DNA from: Pseudomonas sp. 10-1B
GTDB lineage: Bacteria > Pseudomonadota > Gammaproteobacteria > Pseudomonadales > Pseudomonadaceae
Direction: 5' to 3'
Assembly (NCBI RefSeq): GCF_000935045.1
Contig: NZ_JYKS01000013.1
Span: 1-64,000 of the forward strand
Length of the DNA stretch: 64,000 nucleotides
The translations under genes and the position numbers were made by a program. Positions 17,590 to 26,769 of the stretch are shown piece by piece; position 1 is the stretch's first letter, and each line of letters starts with the position of its first letter. Under the pieces are notes generated by a model. That model was given only the letters and a program-made list of their open reading frames with translations, made no database searches and had not been told where the DNA came from.

Positions 17590-18561
17590 TCAACGGCTTA
17601 TAAACACCTGCCTGCCATTCTGCCGAACTTGCAGCCCGTAGGTCTGCGCCAGCATGGCCAAGGCCAGTGGCAGGTCATCGACAGGGAACGTGCCAGACAC
17701 CCGCAGCTCGTCCAGGACGGGGTCGCACTCCAGATGCTGGTCGGCATAGCGCATCAACTCTTGTGTCCACTGGCGCAGCGGCATGTCGTCGGCCACCAGC
17801 AAGCCGCGCTGCCACGCCAGGGTGGTTTCCCGCACCGGCTCGATATTGCCCAGGCGCTCGCGGTTGAAGCGTACTTGTTGCCCGGCACGGATGATGTTCT
17901 CGCCCGACGCCACGCTGGCACGTTCGGGGCGTACCTGCACGGCGCCTTCGTACACGGCGAGCAGGGTTTCATCGGCCAGTTGGCGCACGCTGAACCGCGT
18001 GCCGAGGGCGAGCAGTTGGCCCTGCTGGGTCTGTGCCGTGAGCGGGCGTGGATCGGTAGCGGTAACGATGTACACCTCGCCACGGTGCAGGTGCAGCAAG
18101 CGTTGGGCGCTATCGAAAAGCACGTCCATGGCACTATCGCTATTGAGGGTGATCTGCGTGCCATCGGCGAGCCGTGCGTGCTGGCGCTCGCCCACGGACG
18201 TCTGGTAGTCGCTGGCGAAACCTGCGCGCCATGCCTGCGAGCGCCATGCCCACCAACTGACTGGTGCGGCACCGATCAGCAGCAGCAAGCCGTGCAATAC
18301 CGCGCGCCTGCCTGTCGGCCGATCCAGGGTCTGCTTTGCCAGCGTTGGGGGGAGGCTGCCCAAACGTTTGAGCAGGCGCTGCGCCCTTTTCCACGCCCGC
18401 TCGTGCTCAGCACTGGCAAGCCGCCAGCGCTGCAGTTCGAGCTGTTGGGCCGGCAGCAGCGGCCCTTCCTGCATCAGCATCAGCCATGAGGCCGCCTGGG
18501 CAAGCACTTGCTGGGGGATGGCATCGTCAAGCGAGGTTGTGCCCGGTTCGCGATTATTCAT
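17590..18561 (-). CDS. FecR-type anti-sigma factor
   Basis: 323 aa. The cytoplasmic N-terminal DUF4880 region (AASWLMLMQEGPLLPAQQLELQ) is followed by one membrane segment near residues 88-108 and the periplasmic FecR domain with DGTQITLNSDSAMDV and LHRGEVYIV. It transmits binding of ligand by the receptor to the sigma factor. The start overlaps the sigma gene by 8 bp. The module corresponds to HasS/HxuR of heme-signalling systems. Confidence 0.88.
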   Translation of the reverse strand: MNNREPGTTSLDDAIPQQVLAQAASWLMLMQEGPLLPAQQLELQRWRLASAEHERAWKRAQRLLKRLGSLPPTLAKQTLDRPTGRRAVLHGLLLLIGAAPVSWWAWRSQAWRAGFASDYQTSVGERQHARLADGTQITLNSDSAMDVLFDSAQRLLHLHRGEVYIVTATDPRPLTAQTQQGQLLALGTRFSVRQLADETLLAVYEGAVQVRPERASVASGENIIRAGQQVRFNRERLGNIEPVRETTLAWQRGLLVADDMPLRQWTQELMRYADQHLECDPVLDELRVSGTFPVDDLPLALAMLAQTYGLQVRQNGRQVFISR

Positions 18562-19093
18562 CGGGCATCTGCGTCAGGCAGGCCAGGTAGGCCTCGTGGA
18601 TGTACTTCTTGACCGTCGGCAGTGCGATGTTCAGGGCCACGGCGATGTCCTTCTGCTTCATGCCGTCCAGTGTCGCCATCAGGAATGCCTGCCTCACGCG
18701 CGGGCGCAGCATATCGAGCATCGCGTCGATCTCGTGCAGGGTCTCGAGGATCACATATTGCAGTTCAGGTGAAGGATGCTCGGGCTCTGGCAGCAACAGC
18801 AGCGCTTCGAGCCAGGCCTGCTCCAGCGACTGCCTACGCCGCCAGCTGACCAGCACGCAGTTGGCGATACGGGTCAGATAGGCGCGCGGCTGACGGATCG
18901 GTTCGGCCCGTGTGCTCTCTCGACTGGTAAGCACACGCAGGAAAATATCCTGCGCTAGATCGTCGGCTACCCCGCGTCCCCATGACCTCAGCCGGTAGGC
19001 GAGCCAGTTGCGCAGCCAGGCGTGATTCTCTATGTACAACGTCTCGACGCTGCATGGCTCGGGAATGTTCGGCGGGGAGAAGGGCGCATTCAT
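18554..19093 (-). CDS. ECF sigma factor, FecI/HasI type
   Basis: 179 aa from the ATG at 19093. Region 2 reads DDLAQDIFLRVLTS and the region 4 helix-turn-helix MKQKDIAVALNIALPTVKKYIHEAYLACL. Controls iron-starvation-induced receptor genes through a FecR partner. The divergent gene is a HasR/HxuA-like receptor, so it is likely the HasI or HxuI counterpart. A Fur box lies 28 bp upstream. Confidence 0.9.
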   Translation of the reverse strand: MNAPFSPPNIPEPCSVETLYIENHAWLRNWLAYRLRSWGRGVADDLAQDIFLRVLTSRESTRAEPIRQPRAYLTRIANCVLVSWRRRQSLEQAWLEALLLLPEPEHPSPELQYVILETLHEIDAMLDMLRPRVRQAFLMATLDGMKQKDIAVALNIALPTVKKYIHEAYLACLTQMPDE

Positions 19094-19120
19094 CGTCGGT
19101 TGAATCGGTACAAGACTGTC

Positions 19121-19139
19121 GCAAATGAAAACCATTATC
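19121..19139 (-). promoter_or_regulatory. Fur box
   Basis: GCAAATGAAAACCATTATC matches the 19-bp consensus GATAATGATAATCATTATC at 15 of 19 positions. It lies between the sigma-factor and receptor genes and could control both. Confidence 0.75.
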
Positions 19140-19281
19140 ACTAGAATTGCACAGATCACAAGGCCGAATCGGTAAATTCAGCCGGTGTCCGTACCCACAT
19201 ATCCTTTTTTCGATCTCGTGCGACAGAGGAGGTAACAGCCCGCAGCCAGTGGTGGGCGCAAACCCTACGAGCGAGAAAAGC

Positions 19282-22221
19282 ATGCTCCCAGTACGTTGTC
19301 CTTCACCTGCTTCGCGCCCTCGATCTTGCCTGTCGCCAATCACCTTCGCCCTGCGCTGCACGATGATCAGCTGCTGCGGCACCGGTCTGCTGCACAACGG
19401 CATTGCCCTGGCCCAGGACAGCGGCACGGCCGCGGTCGCGGCTACCCGCCTGGACGATGCCACACTGCGTTACTACAACATTGCCCAAGGCCCGCTGAGC
19501 GCAGCCCTCGGCAGTTTTACCAGCCAGTCTGGGCTACTGCTGTCCTACGATCCTGACTTGACCCGTGGGCGTACGGCACCAGCCTTGAAGGGGCGCTATA
19601 CGGTCAGCGAGGGCATGCAGCGGTTGCTGGCCAACACCGGGCTGCAGCTGGTGCCGAGTTCGACAGGGAGCTACGTGCTGACGGTGCAGCGCTCTGCGAC
19701 GAATGCTGCGGCAGAGTTATCGCCGACGATGGTCGAGGCCGCCGCCCAGGGGCCACAAGAGGAAACCTACAGAGCGCCACGCTCTTCGGTGCACCTGACC
19801 GGCGAACAGATCGACCGCTTCGGCCGGGTTTCCGTGGGTGACCTGCTTAACGGCATACCCGGTGTGCAGGTCGGTGACACCCGCAATGGCGGCGCCCTGG
19901 ACGTCAACATCCGCGGTATCCAGGGGCAGAGCCGGGTAGCGGTCAAGGTCGATGGTTCGGAGCAGGCCCTGGATGTCTACCGTGGCTATGGCGGCACCCA
20001 GCAACGCAGCTACATCGACCCCGACCTGATCAGCAGCCTGACCGTGAACAAAGGGCCGTCGACCAGGTCTGGGGCGATTGGCGGCACGGTGGAGATGCAG
20101 ACGATCGGCGTGCAGGACATTCTGGTCGACGGCAACCAGGTTGGCGTGCGCCTCAAGGGCGACTTCTGGGACAACGGCGTAGCCCCTGTTCACCGCAGCG
20201 CCAGTTCCAAGGATGAAGACCTGAGCACGCCGCCACGCGACAACCGTGGCAGCCTGTTCGGCTCCGAGGCCGAATCCGGCAGTGCTGCCTTTGCCTTCAC
20301 CAGCGAGCGGCTGGACGTGGTGGCGGCATATGCGCACCGCAATCAAGGCAACTACTTCTCTGGCAAGAAAGGCCAGGACCGCTACCGCATTCATGACGAA
20401 TACGGCAGCGAAGAGCCCAGCGTGGCGATGACTTACAACGCCGGCGAGGAAGTACTCAATTCCTCATCGAAAACCGACTCGTACCTGCTCAAGGCGACCT
20501 GGCGGATAGCTGACGATCACACCCTGGACTTGGGCTACCGCCGCTACGACGGGCGCAGCGCCGAGATCATGCCTTCTGACATCTACCGCTTCGGCACCGC
20601 TGGCATCTACCAATACCCCTTGGGCGAAGTGAAGATCGATACCTACACCGCGCGCTACCACTACCTGCCTGCGGGCAACCCATGGGTCGACCTGACCAGC
20701 AACCTGTGGATGACCGACGCCAAGACCAGCTCCTTGAGTTCGGCCTGGACGGCGCCGGTTTCGCAGTTGTTTCGTTCTGATCGCAGCTGGACACGCCAGG
20801 ACAACCGCCGTATTGGTGGCGACCTGAACAACGTCTCCAGGTTCGAGACCGCCCATGGCGACTTCAAGCTGGACCTGGGCGGCTCGTTCCAGCTTGAAGA
20901 CCTGCAACCGCAGAAAAGTGTGCTCATCACCCAGCACGACATCGATGCCAACCGTACCCTGCGCGATGCTTCCAGGCAGGAGTTCAGCTTCAACGGCAAG
21001 CTTGAGTACCAGCCAATAGAGCAACTGACCCTGTGGGGCGGTGGCCGTTACAGCCACTTCCGCACCAAGGACCATACCGTGCTGTCGACTGCCCGGCGCG
21101 AAGATCGCGAAGTGCGCTATATCTCAGCGAGTGGCCCCAAGGGCTGGGGCAGCATGACCTGGTTCCCCGACCAGAACGGCCAGTACACCGACGCCACCGA
21201 CCCCCGGCTGAACAACGGCATTGTCTTCGGCAACAGCAACGAGCCATTCAACGGCGTGCGCTTCAACGACTTCGGTGCGACCAGCGTCGAGGTCCACCCC
21301 GAAGGCATCAGCAGGGTGGTCACAGGCTACGACCATACCCCGCAGGGCAGCAGCAGCGGCGGCGGCTTCTCGCCGGCGTTCGGCATCAATGTCGAGCTGA
21401 TCCCCGACACGTTCTTCTATGTCAGCTATACCCAAGGCCTGCGCCTGCCATCTCTGTTCGAGACCAGCCAGGGTACTCAGCAAGTTACCCCGGGCAAAAG
21501 CCTCAAGCCCGAACGCTCGCAAAGCTGGGAGGTTGGTGTCAGCGCCTTGCGCGACAACCTGTTTACCGAGCACGACTCGGCCGCGATCAAACTTGCCTAC
21601 TTCGACAACAAGATCAACAACTACATCACCCGCTACTACGACCCAAGCCCCGGGCTATGGGGCCTGATGACCTTCAGCAATACCGACAGCTTCAGCACCC
21701 GCGGCCTCGAGCTGCAATCACACTACGACGCCGGCCGCGTGTTCGCCGACCTGTCGGCCACCTACTACCTCAAGACCGAGACCTGCGACGCGGACTTTGC
21801 CGGCAAACTGCGCGCCACCGCCAACCCGTACCAGAAAACCCAGGACACGCCCAATTGCACACCCGGCAGCTTCATGGGCTCGTATACCAACACCCAGAAC
21901 CCACCGCGGTTTTCAGCCAACCTGACCACCGGCCTGCGCTTTTTCGACGAGGCGTTGACGCTGGGCGGGCGCGTGACCTACACCTCCGGGCCGACCAATA
22001 CCCTCGACAAACCCTGGCAGACCGGCGCTACCACGCCGCAGATCGAGTACCGCTCGGTGGCGTTGTTCGATCTGTTCCTCAAGTACAAGTTGCTTGAGAA
22101 CACCGAGGTGAATGCCTCGCTGCAGAACCTGACCGATCGCTACTATCTGGACCCGCTGGCGCAAAGCTTCATGCCGGCACCGGGGCGTACGCTGCGGATG
22201 GGGGTAGTGACGCGGTTCTAA
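19282..22221 (+). CDS. TonB-dependent heme receptor, HasR/HxuA-like, with signalling domain
   Basis: 979 aa from the ATG at 19282. A long signal peptide ends near ALAQ. Then come the secretin/TonB short N-terminal (STN) domain (~40-115) that contacts the anti-sigma factor, a plug (STN linker to ~300) and a 22-strand barrel ending in VVTRF. The segment LKPERSQSWEVGV followed by IKLAYFDNKINNYI closely follows HasR-type receptors. No hasA hemophore gene is nearby. Loops contain Cys pairs (ETCDADF, TPNCTPG). Divergent from the sigma/anti-sigma pair. Confidence 0.85.
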   Translation: MLPVRCPSPASRPRSCLSPITFALRCTMISCCGTGLLHNGIALAQDSGTAAVAATRLDDATLRYYNIAQGPLSAALGSFTSQSGLLLSYDPDLTRGRTAPALKGRYTVSEGMQRLLANTGLQLVPSSTGSYVLTVQRSATNAAAELSPTMVEAAAQGPQEETYRAPRSSVHLTGEQIDRFGRVSVGDLLNGIPGVQVGDTRNGGALDVNIRGIQGQSRVAVKVDGSEQALDVYRGYGGTQQRSYIDPDLISSLTVNKGPSTRSGAIGGTVEMQTIGVQDILVDGNQVGVRLKGDFWDNGVAPVHRSASSKDEDLSTPPRDNRGSLFGSEAESGSAAFAFTSERLDVVAAYAHRNQGNYFSGKKGQDRYRIHDEYGSEEPSVAMTYNAGEEVLNSSSKTDSYLLKATWRIADDHTLDLGYRRYDGRSAEIMPSDIYRFGTAGIYQYPLGEVKIDTYTARYHYLPAGNPWVDLTSNLWMTDAKTSSLSSAWTAPVSQLFRSDRSWTRQDNRRIGGDLNNVSRFETAHGDFKLDLGGSFQLEDLQPQKSVLITQHDIDANRTLRDASRQEFSFNGKLEYQPIEQLTLWGGGRYSHFRTKDHTVLSTARREDREVRYISASGPKGWGSMTWFPDQNGQYTDATDPRLNNGIVFGNSNEPFNGVRFNDFGATSVEVHPEGISRVVTGYDHTPQGSSSGGGFSPAFGINVELIPDTFFYVSYTQGLRLPSLFETSQGTQQVTPGKSLKPERSQSWEVGVSALRDNLFTEHDSAAIKLAYFDNKINNYITRYYDPSPGLWGLMTFSNTDSFSTRGLELQSHYDAGRVFADLSATYYLKTETCDADFAGKLRATANPYQKTQDTPNCTPGSFMGSYTNTQNPPRFSANLTTGLRFFDEALTLGGRVTYTSGPTNTLDKPWQTGATTPQIEYRSVALFDLFLKYKLLENTEVNASLQNLTDRYYLDPLAQSFMPAPGRTLRMGVVTRF

Positions 22222-22303
22222 TGCTTTTTGGGTTATTTCAGGGCATCCTCATGGGGTCCTGAATTTTCCTACAAAAACAAGGAGCCCCAGATGTTCGGCC
22301 TGT

Positions 22304-22334
22304 GGCTAATGCCAGTCAGTTAAGCGACTGGCAT
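22304..22334. repeat. Dispersed 22-bp repeat, copy 2, with palindrome
   Basis: 22304-22325 repeats the reverse complement of 14512-14534 base for base over 22 bp. Here it is part of a palindrome ATGCCAGTC-8-GACTGGCAT (22309-22334) between two convergent receptor genes. Just upstream, GGGGTCCT/AGGAGCCCC may form a terminator for the heme receptor gene. Confidence 0.7.
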
Positions 22335-22374
22335 CAGGCTTATGGCTGGCTTTTGAGAAGTTGACCTGCTCGCT

Positions 22375-24795
22375 TTAGATATCAGGGCTATAACGCAACG
22401 TCAGCATCAAGTTGCGCGGGTCGCCAAAGCTGTTGGCGCCCCAGCTGTTGCTGATGTTCTGGTAGTAATGTTTGTCGAAGGCGTTGTTCAGGTTGGCCTG
22501 CACCTGCCATTGCGCCGACGGCCTATAAGCCACCATGAAGTCGCTGACACTGTAGCCGCCCTGCTTTACCCCAAAGCTTGTGTAGGCACTGCTCTGAGTG
22601 CGCCAGCCACCACCCACTGTCCAACGCTCCAGTTCCCCCGGCAGGCGATAGGTGGTGAACACTTTGAACAGGTTATACGGCGTATCACTGTCGAACCGCT
22701 CGCCCTTCTCTACCGAGTTGGTGGACTTGGTGTATTCCGCACCCGCGTAGGTATAGCCGGCCGACATCTGCCAGCCCGGCGCCAGCTCGCCGCCCAGCTC
22801 CAGTTCCACGCCACGGGTGCGCACCTCGCCGCTGGCCTCATAGCAGGCGCTGACGCCGGGTGAACACAGCGCGGATGGCAACGACTTGGCGAGATTCTCC
22901 TGCACCAGCTGGAACACTGCCGCGCTGGCATTGAGTGCACCGCCGAAGTATTCGCCTTTGATGCCGGCTTCATAGTTGGTGCCGGTGACTGGGTCCAGCA
23001 AGCTGCCGCTGGCGCTTTGTGCTGCCTGGGGTTTGAAGATGCGCGTCCAACTGGCGTAGACCGAATAGGTGTCGTTCAAATCGTAGATCACGCCGGCATA
23101 GGGGGTGAATTCCCGAGTAGCCTTGTAATCGTCACCGAAGCTGTATTCGCCGGAATGGGTAAGCTGCGCGTACTCGTACCAGTCCAGCCGCGTGCCAAGG
23201 ATAAGCCGCAGATCGTCGCGCAGGTTGAAGCGCACCGTGGCGTAGGTACTCGATTGCTCCTCGTGCCCGCCACGCGACCAGTTGTTGTCGATGGCCGGTT
23301 TGGGATAGGCCTTGGGGTCGAAATGCTGCGGGTCGATGATCACGTCCGAACCAATGCCTGGGCCGCCAGGGCCATCGTCGGTCTCGTCACGCCGCCAGCT
23401 GGCGCCGACGACCAGCTCGTGGGTGGCGCCGAAGAGGCTGAAAGGCCCTGAGGCGTAAGTGTCGATGCTCTTCTGGGTATGCTGGTAGGTATAGCGGCCA
23501 ATGTTCAGATGGTAGGCGTTGTTCTCGTCGGTATAGACGCTGCCGCCGAGCATATCCATGTCACCACGTAGCCAGGTTGTGTTCAGGCGCAGCTTCCAGT
23601 CATTGTTGAAGCGGTGTTCCATCTCGGCGAACACACTGCGGTTCTTCTTGTTCCAGTAGGTCCAATCGGGTGCCGTGCGCGCCGAGCGCGGCAAGTCGAA
23701 AAAGCTGCCGTCAGGGCGGGTAGGCAGGCCGTTCCAGTCCGCGCCTGGGTTGTCTTCGCGGTTGTACCAGGCGCCAAGCGTAAGAGTGGTGGCAGGGTCT
23801 AGGTCATACTCGGTAATGCCATAGAACAACTGCCGCGTGTTGCCATAGGCATCGACGAAACTGTTGCGATCCTGGTAGGCGCCGACAAAGCGGCCGCGCA
23901 AGCTGCCGCTGTCGTTCAGCTTGCCACTGGCATCGACCTCCCCGCGATAGTCGTCCCACCGTCCAGCGCTACCGGTCAGGGACAACTGCGGTACCAGGGT
24001 CGGGCGCTTGCGCACCAGGTTGAGCGTGCCAGAGGGGTTGCCGGCGCCCACCATCAAGCCCGAAGCGCCACGTACCACTTCCACGTGGTCATACATGGCC
24101 AGCGTCGAAGTGCCGAGGGTATCGCTGTCATAGGCCACCGGCAGGCCGTCGATCATGATGTTGTCGATGGCCGCACCACGGGAGTAGAACTCCGGGCGTT
24201 CGCCGCCAGTCTTGCGCAAGGTCAGGCCTGGGGTATACGTGGCGATGTCTTCGAGCTTCTGCAGGTTCTGGTCATCCATGCGCTGCCGAGTGACCACGGT
24301 GACAGACTGCGGCGTTTCCCGCAGTGACATCGGCAACTTGGTGGCGGTGGATGCGCGGCCCGTCGTGTAGGCGCCGGTACCCTCCGTCATATCGCCCAGC
24401 CCCTGGCCGGAAATGGTCGTGCTGCCCAGGGTCACCGTACCCGCCGCGGTTTGCGCCTGGCGCAGCAGCTGGAATTCCTGCTCGCCGGTGCGCACCGCCT
24501 CCACGCCACTGCCTGCCAGCATTTGCGCCAACGCCTGTTCCACGCTGGAAGCGTGCACCGCCTGGCTTTGCTTGTGGGCAGTGAGCGCGGCATCGCCACC
24601 GATCAACAACCCGGCCTGGCTGGCCAGCAAGTTTAGTTGTCGCGCCAGTGGCCCAGCTGGGATTTCAAATGCCAAACTTTGAGCGGCAGCACGGTGGTTA
24701 TCAGCCTGCGCGGTGGCAACAGGGCTGCCAAGGGCAAGAAGGATGGCCAGGGCCAGCGGATGACGGCGTGAAGCAGCAGAGTCGCGAAGCTGCAT
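22375..24795 (-). CDS. TonB-dependent siderophore receptor with signalling domain
   Basis: 806 aa. Signal peptide ends near ATAQA. The STN domain (FEIPAGPLARQLNLLASQAG, about 43-95) is followed by a plug with LRETPQSVTVVTRQRMDDQN and YSRGAAIDNIMIDGLP, and a barrel ending LMLTLRYSPDI. The plug signature is that of ferric siderophore receptors of the FpvA/FhuE/FoxA group; the exact siderophore cannot be read. It is the last gene of a fecI-fecR-receptor unit on the minus strand, 89 bp after fecR. Confidence 0.9.
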   Translation of the reverse strand: MQLRDSAASRRHPLALAILLALGSPVATAQADNHRAAAQSLAFEIPAGPLARQLNLLASQAGLLIGGDAALTAHKQSQAVHASSVEQALAQMLAGSGVEAVRTGEQEFQLLRQAQTAAGTVTLGSTTISGQGLGDMTEGTGAYTTGRASTATKLPMSLRETPQSVTVVTRQRMDDQNLQKLEDIATYTPGLTLRKTGGERPEFYSRGAAIDNIMIDGLPVAYDSDTLGTSTLAMYDHVEVVRGASGLMVGAGNPSGTLNLVRKRPTLVPQLSLTGSAGRWDDYRGEVDASGKLNDSGSLRGRFVGAYQDRNSFVDAYGNTRQLFYGITEYDLDPATTLTLGAWYNREDNPGADWNGLPTRPDGSFFDLPRSARTAPDWTYWNKKNRSVFAEMEHRFNNDWKLRLNTTWLRGDMDMLGGSVYTDENNAYHLNIGRYTYQHTQKSIDTYASGPFSLFGATHELVVGASWRRDETDDGPGGPGIGSDVIIDPQHFDPKAYPKPAIDNNWSRGGHEEQSSTYATVRFNLRDDLRLILGTRLDWYEYAQLTHSGEYSFGDDYKATREFTPYAGVIYDLNDTYSVYASWTRIFKPQAAQSASGSLLDPVTGTNYEAGIKGEYFGGALNASAAVFQLVQENLAKSLPSALCSPGVSACYEASGEVRTRGVELELGGELAPGWQMSAGYTYAGAEYTKSTNSVEKGERFDSDTPYNLFKVFTTYRLPGELERWTVGGGWRTQSSAYTSFGVKQGGYSVSDFMVAYRPSAQWQVQANLNNAFDKHYYQNISNSWGANSFGDPRNLMLTLRYSPDI

Positions 24796-24884
24796 GGATA
24801 AGTCCTATCGGAAGTGGGATGAAGTAGCGTCATCCCACCAAGCGAACGAGCAGCGCAAAACCAGAAAAACAATTTTGAAATTAT

Positions 24885-25850
24885 TCAGCGGGGTTCGATG
24901 GAGACCCACCACGGCAAGATGCGCACCACCCGAACAGGCAGTGCCCGCTCGAGCATGGCCAACGCCCGATCAGTATCGAGCAACGGGTAGGTGCCGACGG
25001 CGCGCAAGCTGCCAAGCGCGGGGTCCATACCCAGGTGTCCATAGCGGTAATCGCGCAGGGTGTCGATAACCTGGCCCAGCGGCATGTCCTCGGCCACCAG
25101 CACCCCGCGGCTCCAGTCCTGGCGCAACGCCTGGGCATCTGTCACGGTACCGCCGTACTGTGCGTCGAAAACCATCATCTGCCCGGCGCCCAGCGTAGTT
25201 TGCCGGCCACTGTCAGCGCAGGTAGCCTGCACGGCGCCGTCAAACACGCTCAGGGTGGTTTGCAGCCCTTGGTCTTTCACGCTGAAACGCGTGCCGAGCG
25301 GCTGCATCCGCCCAGCCCGTGTCGCCACCAACAATGGCCGAGGATCCTTGCCGGTCTCGATCAGGATCTCGCCGCGATACAGCCGCAGTTGTCGCACGTC
25401 GTCATCGAAATGCACGTCCAGCGCCGTCTGGCCGTTGAGCCACAGCTGGCTGCCATCGGCTAGCGTGAGCGGCCGCACTTCACCGAGGCCGGTGCGGTAA
25501 GTGGCGAACCAGGCGCGTGGCGAATTGACCCAACCACGTTGCCAGCCGCCCCAGCCCAGCAAACCGGCGGCACTGGCGACACAGAGGCTGCCGAGCACCG
25601 CCCGGCGCGATTGCTGGCCACGGCGCACAGTGTCGAACACTTGTCGCGCATGCTCCGCCTGGCTGTCCAGGCTACCAAAGCGCTGGTTGATGTTTTCCAC
25701 ATAGGACCAGGCCAGGCGATGCCGGGCATCTTCATTCAACCAGGCCTGCCACTGAGCTGTGGCTGCTGGGTCATTCTGCGCGCCATGCAGCCGGGCAAAC
25801 CATGTCGCTGCCGCCTGTAGCACAGCGTGGTCGAGTGGCGCACTGCTCAT
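24885..25850 (-). CDS. FecR-type anti-sigma factor
   Basis: 321 aa; ATG at 25850 overlaps the sigma-factor stop by 4 bp (translational coupling). N-terminal DUF4880 region with WLNEDARHRLAWSYVE, a membrane segment near residues 90-110, then the FecR domain with ADGSQLWLNGQTALDV and LYRGEILIETG. Partner of the adjacent receptor's STN domain. Confidence 0.9.
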   Translation of the reverse strand: MSSAPLDHAVLQAAATWFARLHGAQNDPAATAQWQAWLNEDARHRLAWSYVENINQRFGSLDSQAEHARQVFDTVRRGQQSRRAVLGSLCVASAAGLLGWGGWQRGWVNSPRAWFATYRTGLGEVRPLTLADGSQLWLNGQTALDVHFDDDVRQLRLYRGEILIETGKDPRPLLVATRAGRMQPLGTRFSVKDQGLQTTLSVFDGAVQATCADSGRQTTLGAGQMMVFDAQYGGTVTDAQALRQDWSRGVLVAEDMPLGQVIDTLRDYRYGHLGMDPALGSLRAVGTYPLLDTDRALAMLERALPVRVVRILPWWVSIEPR

Positions 25851-26383
25851 GCCAGTGAGCCGTCCAGGTCGGCTTCCAGCAGTAGGCACTGGAACATCGC
25901 TTGCGCCAGGTAAGTGTTCACGCTGCGTTCGCTCACGCCCAGATGCTCAGCGATTTCGCGTTGCTTCATACCCTGTAACTGCGCCATGCAAAACGCCTCG
26001 GCCACACGCTTAGGCATGCGTTCCAGCATCGCCTGCAGTTGTCCCAAGGTTTCGAGGATGATGGCCTGATACTCCAGCGAGGGTACGTTTTGCTCAGGTT
26101 GGGTGGCCAGCACTTCCAGGTAGGCTTGCTCGATACGCCTGCGTCGCCAGAAATCTATACAGGCGTTGCGTGACATACGGCCCAGATAGGCGCGGGCGTG
26201 CTCGTGGTCGTTGAAGGCGCGCGGTTTGGATAACAGACGCACGAATACATCCTGCGCCAATTCCGCCGCGTCGTGGGCATTGCCGAGCTTGCGCTGAAGC
26301 CACTGGCGGATCCAGCCGTGGTGGCAACGGTAGAGGACCTCCAGTTCGAAACCAGAGCCTGGAAGACTGGGCGGAGCATTCAT
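25847..26383 (-). CDS. ECF sigma factor, FecI type
   Basis: 178 aa. Region 2 AAELAQDVFVRLLSKP and region 4 MKQREIAEHLGVSERSVNTYLAQAMFQC are typical of FecI-like sigma factors. First gene of the sigma/anti-sigma/receptor unit. Its gene is preceded within 20 bp by a Fur-like palindrome. Confidence 0.92.
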   Translation of the reverse strand: MNAPPSLPGSGFELEVLYRCHHGWIRQWLQRKLGNAHDAAELAQDVFVRLLSKPRAFNDHEHARAYLGRMSRNACIDFWRRRRIEQAYLEVLATQPEQNVPSLEYQAIILETLGQLQAMLERMPKRVAEAFCMAQLQGMKQREIAEHLGVSERSVNTYLAQAMFQCLLLEADLDGSLA

Positions 26384-26399
26384 GGAGAACGGCCATTAT

Positions 26400-26418
26400 G
26401 CTAATAGGAATTATTAGC
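26400..26418 (-). promoter_or_regulatory. Fur box upstream of fecI-like gene
   Basis: GCTAATAGGAATTATTAGC, arms of seven bases, 13 of 19 match to the Fur consensus, 17 bp upstream of the sigma-factor start. Confidence 0.65.
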
Positions 26419-26539
26419 AATGGTAGCTTGGATCAACGAGCCTCGACAATTGGGGCGCGTACCAGTCACGAACGTTCGGGTATCAACCAGTAATGAGTCC
26501 ACTCGCTAATACACGCTAAGTAAATCAAGGCGTTCAGAA

Positions 26540-26566
26540 ATTAAAAAGCCGGCTTGTGGCCGGCTT
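26540..26566 (-). terminator. Terminator in the gap downstream of the S24 regulator
   Basis: AAGCCGGC/GCCGGCTT stem, and on the minus strand a TTTTTAA tract follows. The gap 26384-26769 has no convincing gene: a minus-strand open frame ending at 26534 runs straight through this hairpin and is discounted. The terminator lies about 200 bp past the regulator gene. Confidence 0.6.
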
Positions 26567-26769
26567 CTCGGGGACGCTTCCGACTAATTTATGGTAAGCC
26601 GCAATCGCCTTAACTGTGTGGCCAGCAAGGGCCTGAAAGAGTTGGCCAATACCCGTGTGGGATATCGCCGAGCCCTCTGGACTGCGGCCTGCGCCGGTCG
26701 GGGCTGAATGTGCGGCGTAGCATACAAGGGCGGGGTCAGGATGCCCAGCAAAAAATGGCACACATTGTT

